From contig CAWINZ010000005.1 in NCBI GenBank assembly GCA_963837695.1, forward strand, positions 1,736,001-1,800,000: a DNA stretch of 64,000 nt, given 5' to 3'. The translations under genes were made by a program, and so were the position numbers. Within the stretch, counting starts at the first letter, position 1. Every line of letters begins with the position of its first letter. This DNA is from VRUE01 sp963837695. Lineage in GTDB: Bacteria; Actinomycetota; Thermoleophilia; Solirubrobacterales; 70-9. The notes beneath the pieces are model-generated. The model saw nothing but the letters and a program-made list of their open reading frames with translations, did no database searches and was not told the origin of the DNA. Below, one piece after another: positions 49,013-56,629 of this stretch.

Positions 49013-49170
49013 AGGCTCGAGCCCGTGCGAGAGCCGTCCCACCGTTTGACCCAACACAAACGGCGCGGGGGCCGATCTCTCTTGGTCCTGTGGGATCCGG
49101 AGGAGGCGCCCACCCTTTTCTTCAAGGGATCAAAGCCAGGGGCGGCAACGGCGGGTTGGAGCCTCTTTTG
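49013..49170 (+). ncRNA. Candidate structured ncRNA, possibly 6S RNA
   Basis: No protein gene fits 48941-49309. The ends 49013-49024 and 49153-49164 form a 12-bp closing stem with one mismatch, followed by CTTTTG, a terminator-like end. Inside, CCGTTTG/CAAACGG (eight-base loop) extended by GAGAGCC/GGCCGATCTC forms a hairpin. Other stems are TGGG/CCCA and CCCTT/AAGGG. The 3' half (AAGGGATCAAAGCC, then GGCGGCAACGGC) recalls the conserved 3' half of 6S RNA, and the length (about 158) fits. SRP RNA, RNase P and tmRNA signatures are absent. The 6S name is a guess. The RNA itself is better supported. Confidence 0.5.
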
Positions 49171-49260
49171 TGTGCGTGGCCGGGGAGAGAATTGACATTC
49201 AGCGCAACACCCGCGCGTCCGCACCGGCCACCATTGCTCCATGTCGCGCCGGGAGCCCCC

Positions 49261-49305
49261 TCCGACCTGCATCGAGCCCCAAATAGGGGTTCGATGCAGG
49301 TCGGA
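49261..49305 (+). repeat. 45-bp palindrome, copy 1
   Basis: A 20-bp stem (one G-T pair) with arms beginning TCCGACCTGCATCGA and loop AAATA. The sequence is identical to the inverse complement of copy 3 (61864-61908). It ends five bases before ATG 49310 of the AbiEi/DUF559 gene. Confidence 0.9.
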
Positions 49306-49309
49306 TCTA

Positions 49310-50245
49310 ATGCCTTGGGACGGTGCGGAGCCTGCGGATCGGGTGATTGGGGAGCTGGCGGGGCGTCAGCACGGCGTGGTTGCGCGGCGGCAATTGCTCG
49401 ACATCGGCTTTGGCCCCAGGGCGATCGGCGCCCGGTTGGAGCGCGGATATCTCCGCTCGATCCATCATGGGGTCTACGCGGTTGGTCACTCGGTCCTGAC
49501 GCGCCACGGTCGTTGGATGGCCGCGGTGCTGGCGTGTGGGCCCGGGGCCGTGCTCAGCCACCGGTCGGCGGCGGCATTATGGGGATTGCTCGATGTCTCG
49601 GCTCAGCCGGAGGTGATCAGGCCGGGGAAATTCCGGAAGCGCAGGGGAATCGTGGCGCACTTCGGCGCCGTCCCAGCCGACGAGCGCACCGTCAGGGCGG
49701 GAATTCCGGTCACGATCGTGCCGCGGACAATCTTCGATCTGGCCGGCCTGGGAATGCGCCGCGAGACGCAGCGGACCATGCACGAGGCGGAAGTCCGGCA
49801 GCTCACCTTTGGTCTTTCGATTCCCGACCTCCTCGGTCGCTACCCGCAGCGTGACGGCGCTCCGCTGCTCCGCGAGTTGCTCGCCGATGACCCGGAGGTC
49901 CGTGGTGCGCCAGCCAACAGGTTCGAGGACAGGTTTGCGGACCTGCTCGACGCGCACGGCGTCCCCCGGCCGCGATTCAATCCCCACCTCAATGTCGCCG
50001 GGCGCAATTTCAGGCCCGATTGCCTCTGGCCGCAGGACAAGCTGATCGCCGAGCTGGACGGCGCGCAGGTCCACCGCACGCGAAAGGCGTTCGAGTCCGA
50101 TCGCGAGCGCGACCGGGTCCTGCTGACCGCCGGTTACCGGACGATGCACGTGACCTGGTGGCAGCTCGAATGCGAACCAGACGAGCTCGTCGCCGCCCTG
50201 CGCCGCCTGCTCTCCCCCCTCCGACCTGCATCGAACCCCAAATAG
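49310..50245 (+). CDS. AbiEi-N winged helix plus DUF559 (PD-(D/E)XK-like) protein
   Basis: 311 aa from ATG 49310. The N-terminal domain (RVIGELAGRQHGVVARRQLLDIGFGPRAIGARLERGYLRSIHHGVYAVGH and VLSHRSAAALWGL) is the AbiEi/type IV antitoxin winged helix. The C-terminal domain (FEDRFADLLDAHGVPRPRFNPHLNVAGRNFRPDCLWPQDKLIAELDGAQVHRTRKAFESDRERDRVLLTAGYRTMHVTWWQL) is DUF559, a Vsr-like nuclease fold with PDxLW...AELDG as the likely D-ExK-type site. Such orphan proteins are very common in Thermoleophilia and have unknown function. Palindromes lie at both ends. The longer frame from 49241 starts in the palindrome. A frameshifted paralogue is at 13809-14610. Confidence 0.85.
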   Translation: MPWDGAEPADRVIGELAGRQHGVVARRQLLDIGFGPRAIGARLERGYLRSIHHGVYAVGHSVLTRHGRWMAAVLACGPGAVLSHRSAAALWGLLDVSAQPEVIRPGKFRKRRGIVAHFGAVPADERTVRAGIPVTIVPRTIFDLAGLGMRRETQRTMHEAEVRQLTFGLSIPDLLGRYPQRDGAPLLRELLADDPEVRGAPANRFEDRFADLLDAHGVPRPRFNPHLNVAGRNFRPDCLWPQDKLIAELDGAQVHRTRKAFESDRERDRVLLTAGYRTMHVTWWQLECEPDELVAALRRLLSPLRPASNPK

Positions 50246-50270
50246 GGGTTCGATGCAGGTCGGAGGGGGG
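50214..50270 (+). repeat. 45-bp palindrome, copy 2 (extended)
   Basis: Perfect 26-bp arms (50214-50239 and 50245-50270) with loop AAATA. The core is the same as copies 1 and 3, and six G/C pairs extend the stem. It overlaps the last codons and stop of the AbiEi/DUF559 gene and reaches to seven bases before the mnmA -10 box. Confidence 0.9.
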
Positions 50271-50276
50271 CGGCTC

Positions 50277-50282
50277 TACGCT
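50277..50282 (+). promoter_or_regulatory. -10 box (TACGCT) of mnmA
   Basis: TACGCT ends seven bases before GTG 50290 (leaderless). The -35 region would fall in palindrome copy 2. Confidence 0.5.
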
Positions 50283-50289
50283 GTGGGGC

Positions 50290-51738
50290 GTGAGTCGGGA
50301 ACTTTTTGAGCACTACCTTCGCGATGGGACGCGGCTTGGGCCGTCGCTCGACGGTGGGTTCACCGGGGCTGCCGGGGGGGCGGCCTGCGGGGATCTTTCG
50401 CGGGTGTCGCTGCTGATCGAGGACGGGCGGGTGGCCCGCGTGAGCTTCGACGCCGAGGGCTGTGGCGCCACTCGGGCGGCGACCGCGGCCGTCGCCGAGC
50501 TGGTCGACGGGGAGCCTGTGATCGAGGCGGCGCGGATCGGGATCGGCGAGGTCGACGAGGCGATCGGGGGCCTGACTCCCGCCAAGCGTCACGCCGCTCA
50601 GCTTGCCGCCGACGCCCTGCATCGGGCGCTTGCGAGCGCGGCCGCATCGTCGAAGACGCTGGCCGCCCCGCGTGGGCGCCGCGTCCTTATCGCCATGTCG
50701 GGCGGCGTCGACAGCGCTGTCGCCGCCCTGCTCGAACGCGAGCGGGGCGCCGAGGTGCTCGCCGTAACCCTGAAGCTCTGGGCCGATCCGGAGACGGATG
50801 GGGCCAAGGCCTGCTGCTCGCCCGAGGCGGTGCTTGGCGCCCGGGCCGTGGCGCACTCGCTTGGCATCCCGCACCTCACGCTCGACCTGGAGGAGGAATT
50901 CCGTCGCCGCGTCGTCGGCGCCTTTCTCGACGGATACGGCGCCGGCGCCACGCCGAACCCCTGCATCGTCTGCAACGGCGAGGTGCGGATCGCGGCGATG
51001 GTCGACCTCGCCGAACGCCTCGGGGCGGACTGCCTGGTTACCGGCCACTACGCGCGGATCGTCGAGGACGGCGATGGCCCCTTGCTGGCCGCGGCGTCCG
51101 ACAGCAACAAGGACCAGAGCTACATGCTTGCCGCGCTGCCGCCGGCGATGCTCGACCGCCTGCGCTTTCCCCTGACTGAGCTGAGCAAGCCCGAGGTGCG
51201 CGAGATCGCCGCCCGCCACAGCCTCTCCGTCGCCAAGAAGCCCGAGAGCCAGGACCTCTGCTTCCTCGCCGGCCAGGGCAAGGAGCGCTTCCTGCGCCGC
51301 CACGCCGGGCTCGGCGAGCGCGAGGGCGCGGTCATCGACGGCTCGGGCCGCTCGATCGGGCGCCACCGCGGTCACCACAACTTCACCGTCGGCCAGCGGC
51401 GCGGGATCGGCGTGTCGGCGCCGGAGCCGCTCTACGTCTTGGCGACCGACGCCGGTTCGAACACGGTCACCGTCGGCCCCCGGGCGGATCTGGCGGCGAT
51501 GAGCGTGCGGGTCCGCGACGCCGTCCTGCACCGCGGCGGCGACCGCGTCGACGCGGTGAAACTGCGCTACCAAGCCACGCCGGTCCCGGCCTCTCTGACG
51601 GGGGCAAAGAGGGGTCGTCACAGCGAGCTCGATATCCAGCTCGGCGAGGCCTTCGACGCCGCGGCACCCGGGCAGGCGGCGGTGCTGCTCTGCGGCGAGG
51701 CGATCGTCGGCCACGGCACCATCGCGGCTGCGGCCTGA
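50290..51738 (+). CDS. mnmA: IscU-like domain fused to tRNA 2-thiouridylase MnmA
   Basis: 482 aa. Residues 1-120 are a NifU/IscU-like scaffold domain: ELFEHYLRDG, AACGDLSRVSLLIEDGRVARVSFDAEGCGATRAATAAVAELVDG, ending AKRHAAQLAADALHRAL. Cys33 (CGD) and Cys58 match two of the three cluster ligands, while the third (HCxxLAxDA) is Ala. Residues 128 onward are MnmA: RVLIAMSGGVDSAVAALLE (PP-loop), NPCIVCNGEVR (Cys), LVTGHYARI, KDQSYMLAALP, SQDLCFLAGQG (second Cys), GHHNFTVGQRRGIGVSAPEPLYV. MnmA thiolates U34 of Lys/Glu/Gln tRNAs. The fused scaffold may deliver sulfur or hold a cluster. Start GTG 50290. Confidence 0.92.
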   Translation: MSRELFEHYLRDGTRLGPSLDGGFTGAAGGAACGDLSRVSLLIEDGRVARVSFDAEGCGATRAATAAVAELVDGEPVIEAARIGIGEVDEAIGGLTPAKRHAAQLAADALHRALASAAASSKTLAAPRGRRVLIAMSGGVDSAVAALLERERGAEVLAVTLKLWADPETDGAKACCSPEAVLGARAVAHSLGIPHLTLDLEEEFRRRVVGAFLDGYGAGATPNPCIVCNGEVRIAAMVDLAERLGADCLVTGHYARIVEDGDGPLLAAASDSNKDQSYMLAALPPAMLDRLRFPLTELSKPEVREIAARHSLSVAKKPESQDLCFLAGQGKERFLRRHAGLGEREGAVIDGSGRSIGRHRGHHNFTVGQRRGIGVSAPEPLYVLATDAGSNTVTVGPRADLAAMSVRVRDAVLHRGGDRVDAVKLRYQATPVPASLTGAKRGRHSELDIQLGEAFDAAAPGQAAVLLCGEAIVGHGTIAAAA

Positions 51739-51755
51739 CGCCGCACGCCGTCACT

Positions 51756-51761
51756 TAGGCT
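51756..51761 (+). promoter_or_regulatory. -10 box (TAGGCT) of alaS
   Basis: TAGGCT ends nine bases before ATG 51771, giving a predicted leader of about 0-3 bases. Confidence 0.45.
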
Positions 51762-51770
51762 TCGTTGCCG

Positions 51771-54395
51771 ATGAAAGCCGAGCAGATCCGCAACACCTAT
51801 CTGTCCTTCTTCGAGGAGCGGGGCCACCGGATCGTGCCCTCGGCCTCGCTGGTTCCCTCTGTCCACGACCCCTCGGTGCTGCTGACCACCGCCGGTATGC
51901 AGCCCTTCAAGCCCTACTTCCTGGGACGCGAGAAGCCACCGGCGCCGCGGCTCGCCGACGTGCAGAAGTGCTTCCGCACGACCGACATCGAGGAGGTCGG
52001 CAAGACCGCGCGCCACCTCACCTTCTTCGAGATGCTCGGCAACTGGAGCTTTGGCGACTACTTCAAGGCGGAGTCGATCCCGTGGGGCTGGGAGCTGGCG
52101 ACGCAGGGGTTCGGGATGGACCCCGAGCGGATCTGGGCGACTGTCTTCGGCGGCGACGAGGAGCTCGGCCTCGGGCCCGACGAGGAGGCGATCGAGATCT
52201 GGAAGGGCGTCGGCATGCCCGAGCAGAGGATCGTCCTGCTCGGTCGCGAGGACAACTTCTGGCAGGCGGGGCCGAGCGGTCCCTGCGGCCCCTGCTCGGA
52301 GCTCTACCTCGACCGCGGCGAGGACTTCGGCGCCGCCGGCGAGCGGCCCGGCGACGACACCGACCGCTTCCTCGAGTTCTGGAACCACGTCTTCATGACC
52401 TATGACCTCTCCGCCGAGGGGGCCCTGACCGAGCTGCCGATGCGCAACATCGACACCGGCATGGGCCTCGACCGGATGGCGGCGATCCTCCAGGACGTCC
52501 CGTCGGTCTTCGAGACCGACCTGGTCCGGCCGTTGATCGACCTCGCCGAGGAGCTGTCCGGGCGCTCCTACGCCGAGGGCGGGGCCGTGACGAGGGCGAT
52601 GCGGATCGCCGCCGACCACTCGCGTGGCGCCGCCTTCCTGATCGCCGACGGGGTCGTCCCCTCCAACGAGGACCGCGGCTACATCCTGCGGCGGATCATG
52701 CGCCGGGCGATCCAGCAGGGCCGCACCCTGGGCCTCGAGGCGCCGTGGCTCGGCCGGTTCGCCGAGCGCACGGTCGAGATCATGGCGGGCGCCTACCCGG
52801 AGCTGGCCGCGGAGAGGGAGACGATTTCCCGCTGGGTCGGCGATGAGGAGGAGAGCTTCGGCCGCACGCTGGAGCGTGGCAGCGAGCTGCTCGAGCGCCT
52901 GGTCGCAGAAGCGCGCGAGTCGAGCACCTCCTGGATCGATGCCGCCGATGCCTTCAAGCTGCACGACACCTACGGCTTTCCCTATGACCTGACCAAGGAG
53001 CTGCTCGCCGAGCAGGGCCTCTCGGTCGACGACGGTGGCTTCGAGGAGTTGATGGAGGAGCAACGCAGCCGCGCTCGCGTCGGCTCTGCCACCGCGCACG
53101 GCTCCGAGGACCGCCACGAGAAGGTGATCGCCTTCGCCGCGGAGGCGCCGCCGACCCGCTTCGTCGGCTACGAGACGCTAAGGGCGACGACCGGGCTCGC
53201 CGCGGTCGCGAGCGAGGGCGGCCGGGCGCTGGTCAAGCTCGAGGAGAGCCCCTTCTACGCCGAGGGTGGCGGCCAGATCGCCGACACGGGTGTGCTGCGC
53301 TGGGACGGGGGAGAGGCCCGCGTGATCGACGTCTACCGGCTCGGCGACGACCAGGCGCTCGAGGTCGAGGCCGACAACGGCTCGGTCGCCCCCGGCGTCG
53401 CCGTCGAGGCGCGGGTCGACCACGAGGCCCGGCACGCGACGATGCGCAACCACACCGCGACCCACCTCCTGCACGCGGCGCTGCGCGAGCGGCTCGGCGA
53501 CCATGTGCGCCAGGCGGGCTCGGCCGTGCGCCCCGACAAGCTGCGCTTCGACTTCAACCACGGACAGGGGCTCGGCGCCGAGGATCTCGCCGCGATCGAG
53601 GAGCGGGTCAACGGCCAGATCAAGGCGAGCCGGCCGGTCCGCTGGCTGGAGATGGACCGGGCCGAGGCCGAAAAGCTCGGCGCGATGGCGCTGTTCGGTG
53701 AGAAATACGGCGAGTGGGTGCGGGTGGTCGAGGTCGACGAGGTCTCGCGCGAGCTCTGCGGCGGAACCCACGTCGCCAACACCGCCGAGGTCGGCATCTT
53801 CAAGATCGTCTCGGAGGGCTCCAGCGCGGCCAACGTGAGGCGGATCGAGGCGGTGACCGGGCCCGCGGCGATCGATTGGTTCCGCGGCAGGGAGGAGCAG
53901 CTGCGCGAGGTCGGTGAGCTGCTCGACTCCCCCCAGGACCCGCTGACCGGCGCCCGCCGCGCGGCGGAGCGACTGCGCGAGGCGGGCGAGGGCGCCAAGC
54001 AGGCCGCCAAGCAGCTGCTCGGCGATGAGGCGGAGCGCCTCATCGCCGCCGCGGAGGAGGTCGACGGGATCGACGTAGTCGCCTCCCGGGCGCCGATCGC
54101 CGACCAGAAGCAGCTGCTCGAGCTCGCCAACCGGGTTCAGTCGAAGCTCGGCGGCGAGTCGGCGATCGCGCTGGGCGGCGCCGAGGGAAGCAAGGTCGGC
54201 CTGGTCGTCCTCGTCTCCAAGGGCGCGGTCGGACGCGGCGTCTCGGCGGCGACGGTCGTGCGCGAGGCCGCGCCCCTCGTCGGCGGCGGGGGCGGTGGTC
54301 GCGAGGAGATGGCCCAGGCCGGCGGCAAGGACGCCGCCAAGCTCGACGAGGCACTCGACGTCGCGAAGCAGGCAATCGAGCGGGAGCTCGGATGA
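51771..54395 (+). CDS. alaS: Alanyl-tRNA synthetase
   Basis: 874 aa. Class II core at residues 1-450 (SFFEERGHRIVPSASLVP, CFRTTDIEEVGKTARHLTFFEMLGNWSFGDYFK, GPSGPCGPCSELY, NIDTGMGLDRMAAILQ, AADHSRGAAFLIADGVVPSNEDRGYILRRIMRRA), editing domain with RNHTATHLLHAALRE and ELCGGTHVANTAEVG (zinc HxxxH and CxxxH), and the C-Ala domain ending VVREAAPLVGGGGGGREEMAQAGGKD. Complete. Start ATG 51771. It heads a run alaS-ruvX-mltG-aroE with small gaps or overlaps. Confidence 0.98.
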   Translation: MKAEQIRNTYLSFFEERGHRIVPSASLVPSVHDPSVLLTTAGMQPFKPYFLGREKPPAPRLADVQKCFRTTDIEEVGKTARHLTFFEMLGNWSFGDYFKAESIPWGWELATQGFGMDPERIWATVFGGDEELGLGPDEEAIEIWKGVGMPEQRIVLLGREDNFWQAGPSGPCGPCSELYLDRGEDFGAAGERPGDDTDRFLEFWNHVFMTYDLSAEGALTELPMRNIDTGMGLDRMAAILQDVPSVFETDLVRPLIDLAEELSGRSYAEGGAVTRAMRIAADHSRGAAFLIADGVVPSNEDRGYILRRIMRRAIQQGRTLGLEAPWLGRFAERTVEIMAGAYPELAAERETISRWVGDEEESFGRTLERGSELLERLVAEARESSTSWIDAADAFKLHDTYGFPYDLTKELLAEQGLSVDDGGFEELMEEQRSRARVGSATAHGSEDRHEKVIAFAAEAPPTRFVGYETLRATTGLAAVASEGGRALVKLEESPFYAEGGGQIADTGVLRWDGGEARVIDVYRLGDDQALEVEADNGSVAPGVAVEARVDHEARHATMRNHTATHLLHAALRERLGDHVRQAGSAVRPDKLRFDFNHGQGLGAEDLAAIEERVNGQIKASRPVRWLEMDRAEAEKLGAMALFGEKYGEWVRVVEVDEVSRELCGGTHVANTAEVGIFKIVSEGSSAANVRRIEAVTGPAAIDWFRGREEQLREVGELLDSPQDPLTGARRAAERLREAGEGAKQAAKQLLGDEAERLIAAAEEVDGIDVVASRAPIADQKQLLELANRVQSKLGGESAIALGGAEGSKVGLVVLVSKGAVGRGVSAATVVREAAPLVGGGGGGREEMAQAGGKDAAKLDEALDVAKQAIERELG

Positions 54396-54408
54396 GGTCG
54401 CTCAGCTG

Positions 54409-54816
54409 ATGCGGGTGCTCGCCCTCGACTACGGCACCGCCAGGACCGGCTGCGCGATCTCCGACCCGAGCGGCACCCTGGCGACGCCGCTGCCGGTGAT
54501 CGAGCCCTCCGAGGCGCGCTCGGTCGTCGAGCTGGTCGCCAAGCACGAGGTCGAGCGCGTCGTCGTCGGCCTGCCGTTGCACCTGAGCGGCGAGGAGGGG
54601 TCGCAGGCCGCGCTGACCCGCACCTTCTGCGTCGAACTGGAAGCGCTGCTCGAGATCCCCGTCGAGACCTATGACGAGCGACTGACGACGCGGATGGCCG
54701 AGGCGAGCAAGCGCGAAGGCGCGGCGGCGGCGCCCGACTCGCTGGCGGCCGCCCACCTGCTGCAGGCCTATCTCGCCGGGCAGGCCGCGATCGAAGGCTC
54801 AGAGGACGATGACTGA
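54409..54816 (+). CDS. ruvX: Pre-16S rRNA nuclease / Holliday-junction resolvase-like YqgF
   Basis: 135 aa RNase H-like fold. MRVLALDYGTARTGCAISDP carries the first catalytic Asp. VERVVVGLPLHLSGEEGSQA, VETYDERLTTRMAEAS (acidic pair) and DSLAAAHLLQAYL complete the YqgF pattern. Family enzymes mature the 5' end of 16S rRNA. ATG 54409 is 13 bases after alaS. The 3' end overlaps mltG by eight bases. alaS-ruvX-mltG is a widely conserved order. Confidence 0.94.
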   Translation: MRVLALDYGTARTGCAISDPSGTLATPLPVIEPSEARSVVELVAKHEVERVVVGLPLHLSGEEGSQAALTRTFCVELEALLEIPVETYDERLTTRMAEASKREGAAAAPDSLAAAHLLQAYLAGQAAIEGSEDDD

Positions 54817-55699
54817 CGACTGGTTTGGGGACGACACCGCCGTCGCCGAGCGGGAGCGTCGCCGCCAGGAGCGCGACGGTCAGCGAGCAGTTACGGCGAA
54901 GCGCCGCCGGCGTGCGGGCCTCGCCGCCCTGCTCGTGGTGCTGGTGTTCGGTGGGGCAGCGGCCGCCCTCGCCTACCGCCACTTCCACAACCCCGCCCCG
55001 CCGCCGCCCGTGGTCCTCAAGACGACCACGGTGACGATTCCGGAGGGCTACACCCGCGAGCAGACCGCGCAGGTCGCCAAGGAAGTGGGCTTGACCGGCA
55101 GCTACATGAAGGCCAGCCAAGGACACGAAGGCTTCCTCTTCCCGGACACCTTCGAACTGGAAAAGCGGGCACCCGCCGCCGACCTCGTCGGGCTGCAGCT
55201 TGAAGATTTCAAGCGTCGCGTCAAGGGTGTGGACATGAGCTACGCGCGCTCCAAGAACCTGACGACGCGCGACGTGGTGACGATCGCCTCGATGGTCGAG
55301 CGCGAGGCCCAGCTTGAGAAGGAGCGGCCGCTGATCGCCGCGGTCATCTACAACCGTCTGCACGAAGGGATGCCGCTGGGGATCGACGCGACGATCCGCT
55401 TCGCCACGGGCAACTACGACCAGCCACTGACCGAATCCGAACTCGCGCTCGAATCTCCCTACAACACCCGCCTCCACACCGGGCTGCCACCGGGGCCGAT
55501 CGGCAACCCCGGCCTCGCCTCCCTCGAGGCCGCCGCCCACCCGGCAAAGGTCGACTACCTCTACTACGTGGTCAAGCCGGGGACCTGCGGCGAAGACGCC
55601 TTCTCCTCGAACGCGGCTGAATTCGAAGCCGACGTTGCGGCTTACAACGAAGCACGCGAAGCGGCGGGCGGCAAATCGCCCGACACCTGCGGGGAATGA
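54809..55699 (+). CDS. mltG: Endolytic murein transglycosylase MltG
   Basis: 296 aa. Cytosolic basic N-terminus (ERERRRQERDGQRAVTAKRRRR), one membrane helix (AGLAALLVVLVFGGAAAALAY), a short LysM-like segment (VTIPEGYTREQTAQVAKEVG) and the YceG catalytic domain: HEGFLFPDTFEL, DVVTIASMVEREAQLEKERPLIAAVIYNRLHEGMPLGIDATIRFA (catalytic Glu in the MVERE motif), SPYNTRLHTGLPPGPIGNPGLASLEAAAHP. It cuts nascent glycan strands to set their length. Shorter than most actinobacterial MltG (350-500 aa), mainly in the N-terminal part. Confidence 0.95.
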   Translation: MTDDWFGDDTAVAERERRRQERDGQRAVTAKRRRRAGLAALLVVLVFGGAAAALAYRHFHNPAPPPPVVLKTTTVTIPEGYTREQTAQVAKEVGLTGSYMKASQGHEGFLFPDTFELEKRAPAADLVGLQLEDFKRRVKGVDMSYARSKNLTTRDVVTIASMVEREAQLEKERPLIAAVIYNRLHEGMPLGIDATIRFATGNYDQPLTESELALESPYNTRLHTGLPPGPIGNPGLASLEAAAHPAKVDYLYYVVKPGTCGEDAFSSNAAEFEADVAAYNEAREAAGGKSPDTCGE

Positions 55700-56499
55700 A
55701 GCGACTCGCCGTTCTCGGCCACCCCGTCGGCCACTCGCGCTCGCCCGCCATGCACAACGCGGCGCTGGCCGAGCTCGGCCTCGCGGACGAGTGGGCTTAC
55801 GAGGCGATCGACGTCGCGCCGGACGAGTTCGAGCGCCGCGTGCGGGCGATGCCGGGCGAGGGATTCGTCGGCGCCAACGTCACCGTCCCGCATAAGGGGG
55901 CGGCGCTCGCGCTCGCAGACTCGCTTTCGGAGACCGCGCGCGAGATCGGCGCGGCGAACACGCTCAGCTTCAGAGCAGGGGAGATCCGCGCTGACAACAC
56001 CGATATCGGCGGCCTACTCGATTCGTTGCCCGGCCCGGCCACGGGGCAACCGGCACTGGTGCTCGGCGCTGGGGGTGCCGCCCGTGCGGCTGTCTGGGCG
56101 CTCGTACGGGACGGGGCGGAGGTTGATGTCTGGAACCGCACCCCGTTGCGCGCCCGACACATCTGCGACGAACTGGACGGCACGCCAATCACCGAACCGC
56201 ACCAGAGCGATTACGACCTGATCGTCAACGCCAGTGCCGCCGGGATGCATGGCGAAGATCCCTTTTCCGAGCTGCCGCTCGACCCGGCGGGGTTCGCCGC
56301 CACGCAGGTCGTGGTCGACTTCGTATACGGCGAGCAACCGAGTCGCCTGCTCAGTGCGGCGCGGGCCGCGGGCGCTCACACGATCGACGGCCTCGAGATC
56401 CTCGTCCGCCAAGGAGCTCGCTCGCTGAAGATCTGGACCGAACGCGACCCGCCAATCGACGTCATGCGCAATGCCGCCCGAGAGGGCCTATCCCGGTAG
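55696..56499 (+). CDS. aroE: Shikimate dehydrogenase
   Basis: 267 aa NADP-dependent reductase of dehydroshikimate. Substrate site GHPVGHSRSPAMHNAALAELG and FVGANVTVPHKGAALALAD (catalytic Lys), ADNTDIGGLLDSL (catalytic Asp), Rossmann loop VLGAGGAARAAVWAL with NRTPLRA (NADP Arg), and GLEILVRQGARSLKIWT. Its last codons (EGLSR and stop) lie inside hairpin element copy B (56484-56598). Overlaps mltG by four bases (ATGA). It begins the shikimate block continued by aroC, aroKB and aroQ. Confidence 0.96.
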   Translation: MKRLAVLGHPVGHSRSPAMHNAALAELGLADEWAYEAIDVAPDEFERRVRAMPGEGFVGANVTVPHKGAALALADSLSETAREIGAANTLSFRAGEIRADNTDIGGLLDSLPGPATGQPALVLGAGGAARAAVWALVRDGAEVDVWNRTPLRARHICDELDGTPITEPHQSDYDLIVNASAAGMHGEDPFSELPLDPAGFAATQVVVDFVYGEQPSRLLSAARAAGAHTIDGLEILVRQGARSLKIWTERDPPIDVMRNAAREGLSR

Positions 56500-56598
56500 G
56501 GGTGGAACGTCTTGTACTTTTTCGCCGACGGCATTCGGGCGATAGCCGCAAAACGGCCCACCGAAAAAGTTAAGTGAAACCCCTACCGGGATAGGCCC
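56484..56598 (-). repeat. Dispersed long-hairpin element, copy B
   Basis: Inverse-orientation copy of 3274-3387. Outer arms 56484-56503 and 56579-56598 are perfectly complementary (20 bp). The inner segment (ACTTTTTC around 56515-56523, and CCGAAAAAGT around 56561-56570) is shared with copy A. Sits at the 3' end of aroE, and provides its stop codon, just upstream of aroC. Confidence 0.9.
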
Positions 56599-56616
56599 CA
56601 CGCCCCGCCGCGCCTA

Positions 56617-56622
56617 TAGCCT
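56617..56622 (+). promoter_or_regulatory. -10 box (TAGCCT) of aroC
   Basis: TAGCCT (within TATAGCCT) ends seven bases before ATG 56630, giving a leaderless aroC mRNA and separating aroC-aroKB-aroQ-pepP from aroE. Confidence 0.5.
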
Positions 56623-56629
56623 TGCGGCG

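Noticed and set aside
49013..49170. SRP RNA, RNase P RNA or tmRNA at this locus
   Set aside because: No GGAAGCAGC-type SRP loop, no RNase P conserved core, and too short for tmRNA or RNase P. Kept as an unnamed, possibly 6S-like RNA.
49241..49309. Longer N-terminus for the AbiEi/DUF559 protein
   Set aside because: These residues are encoded by palindrome copy 1. ATG 49310 gives the family start.
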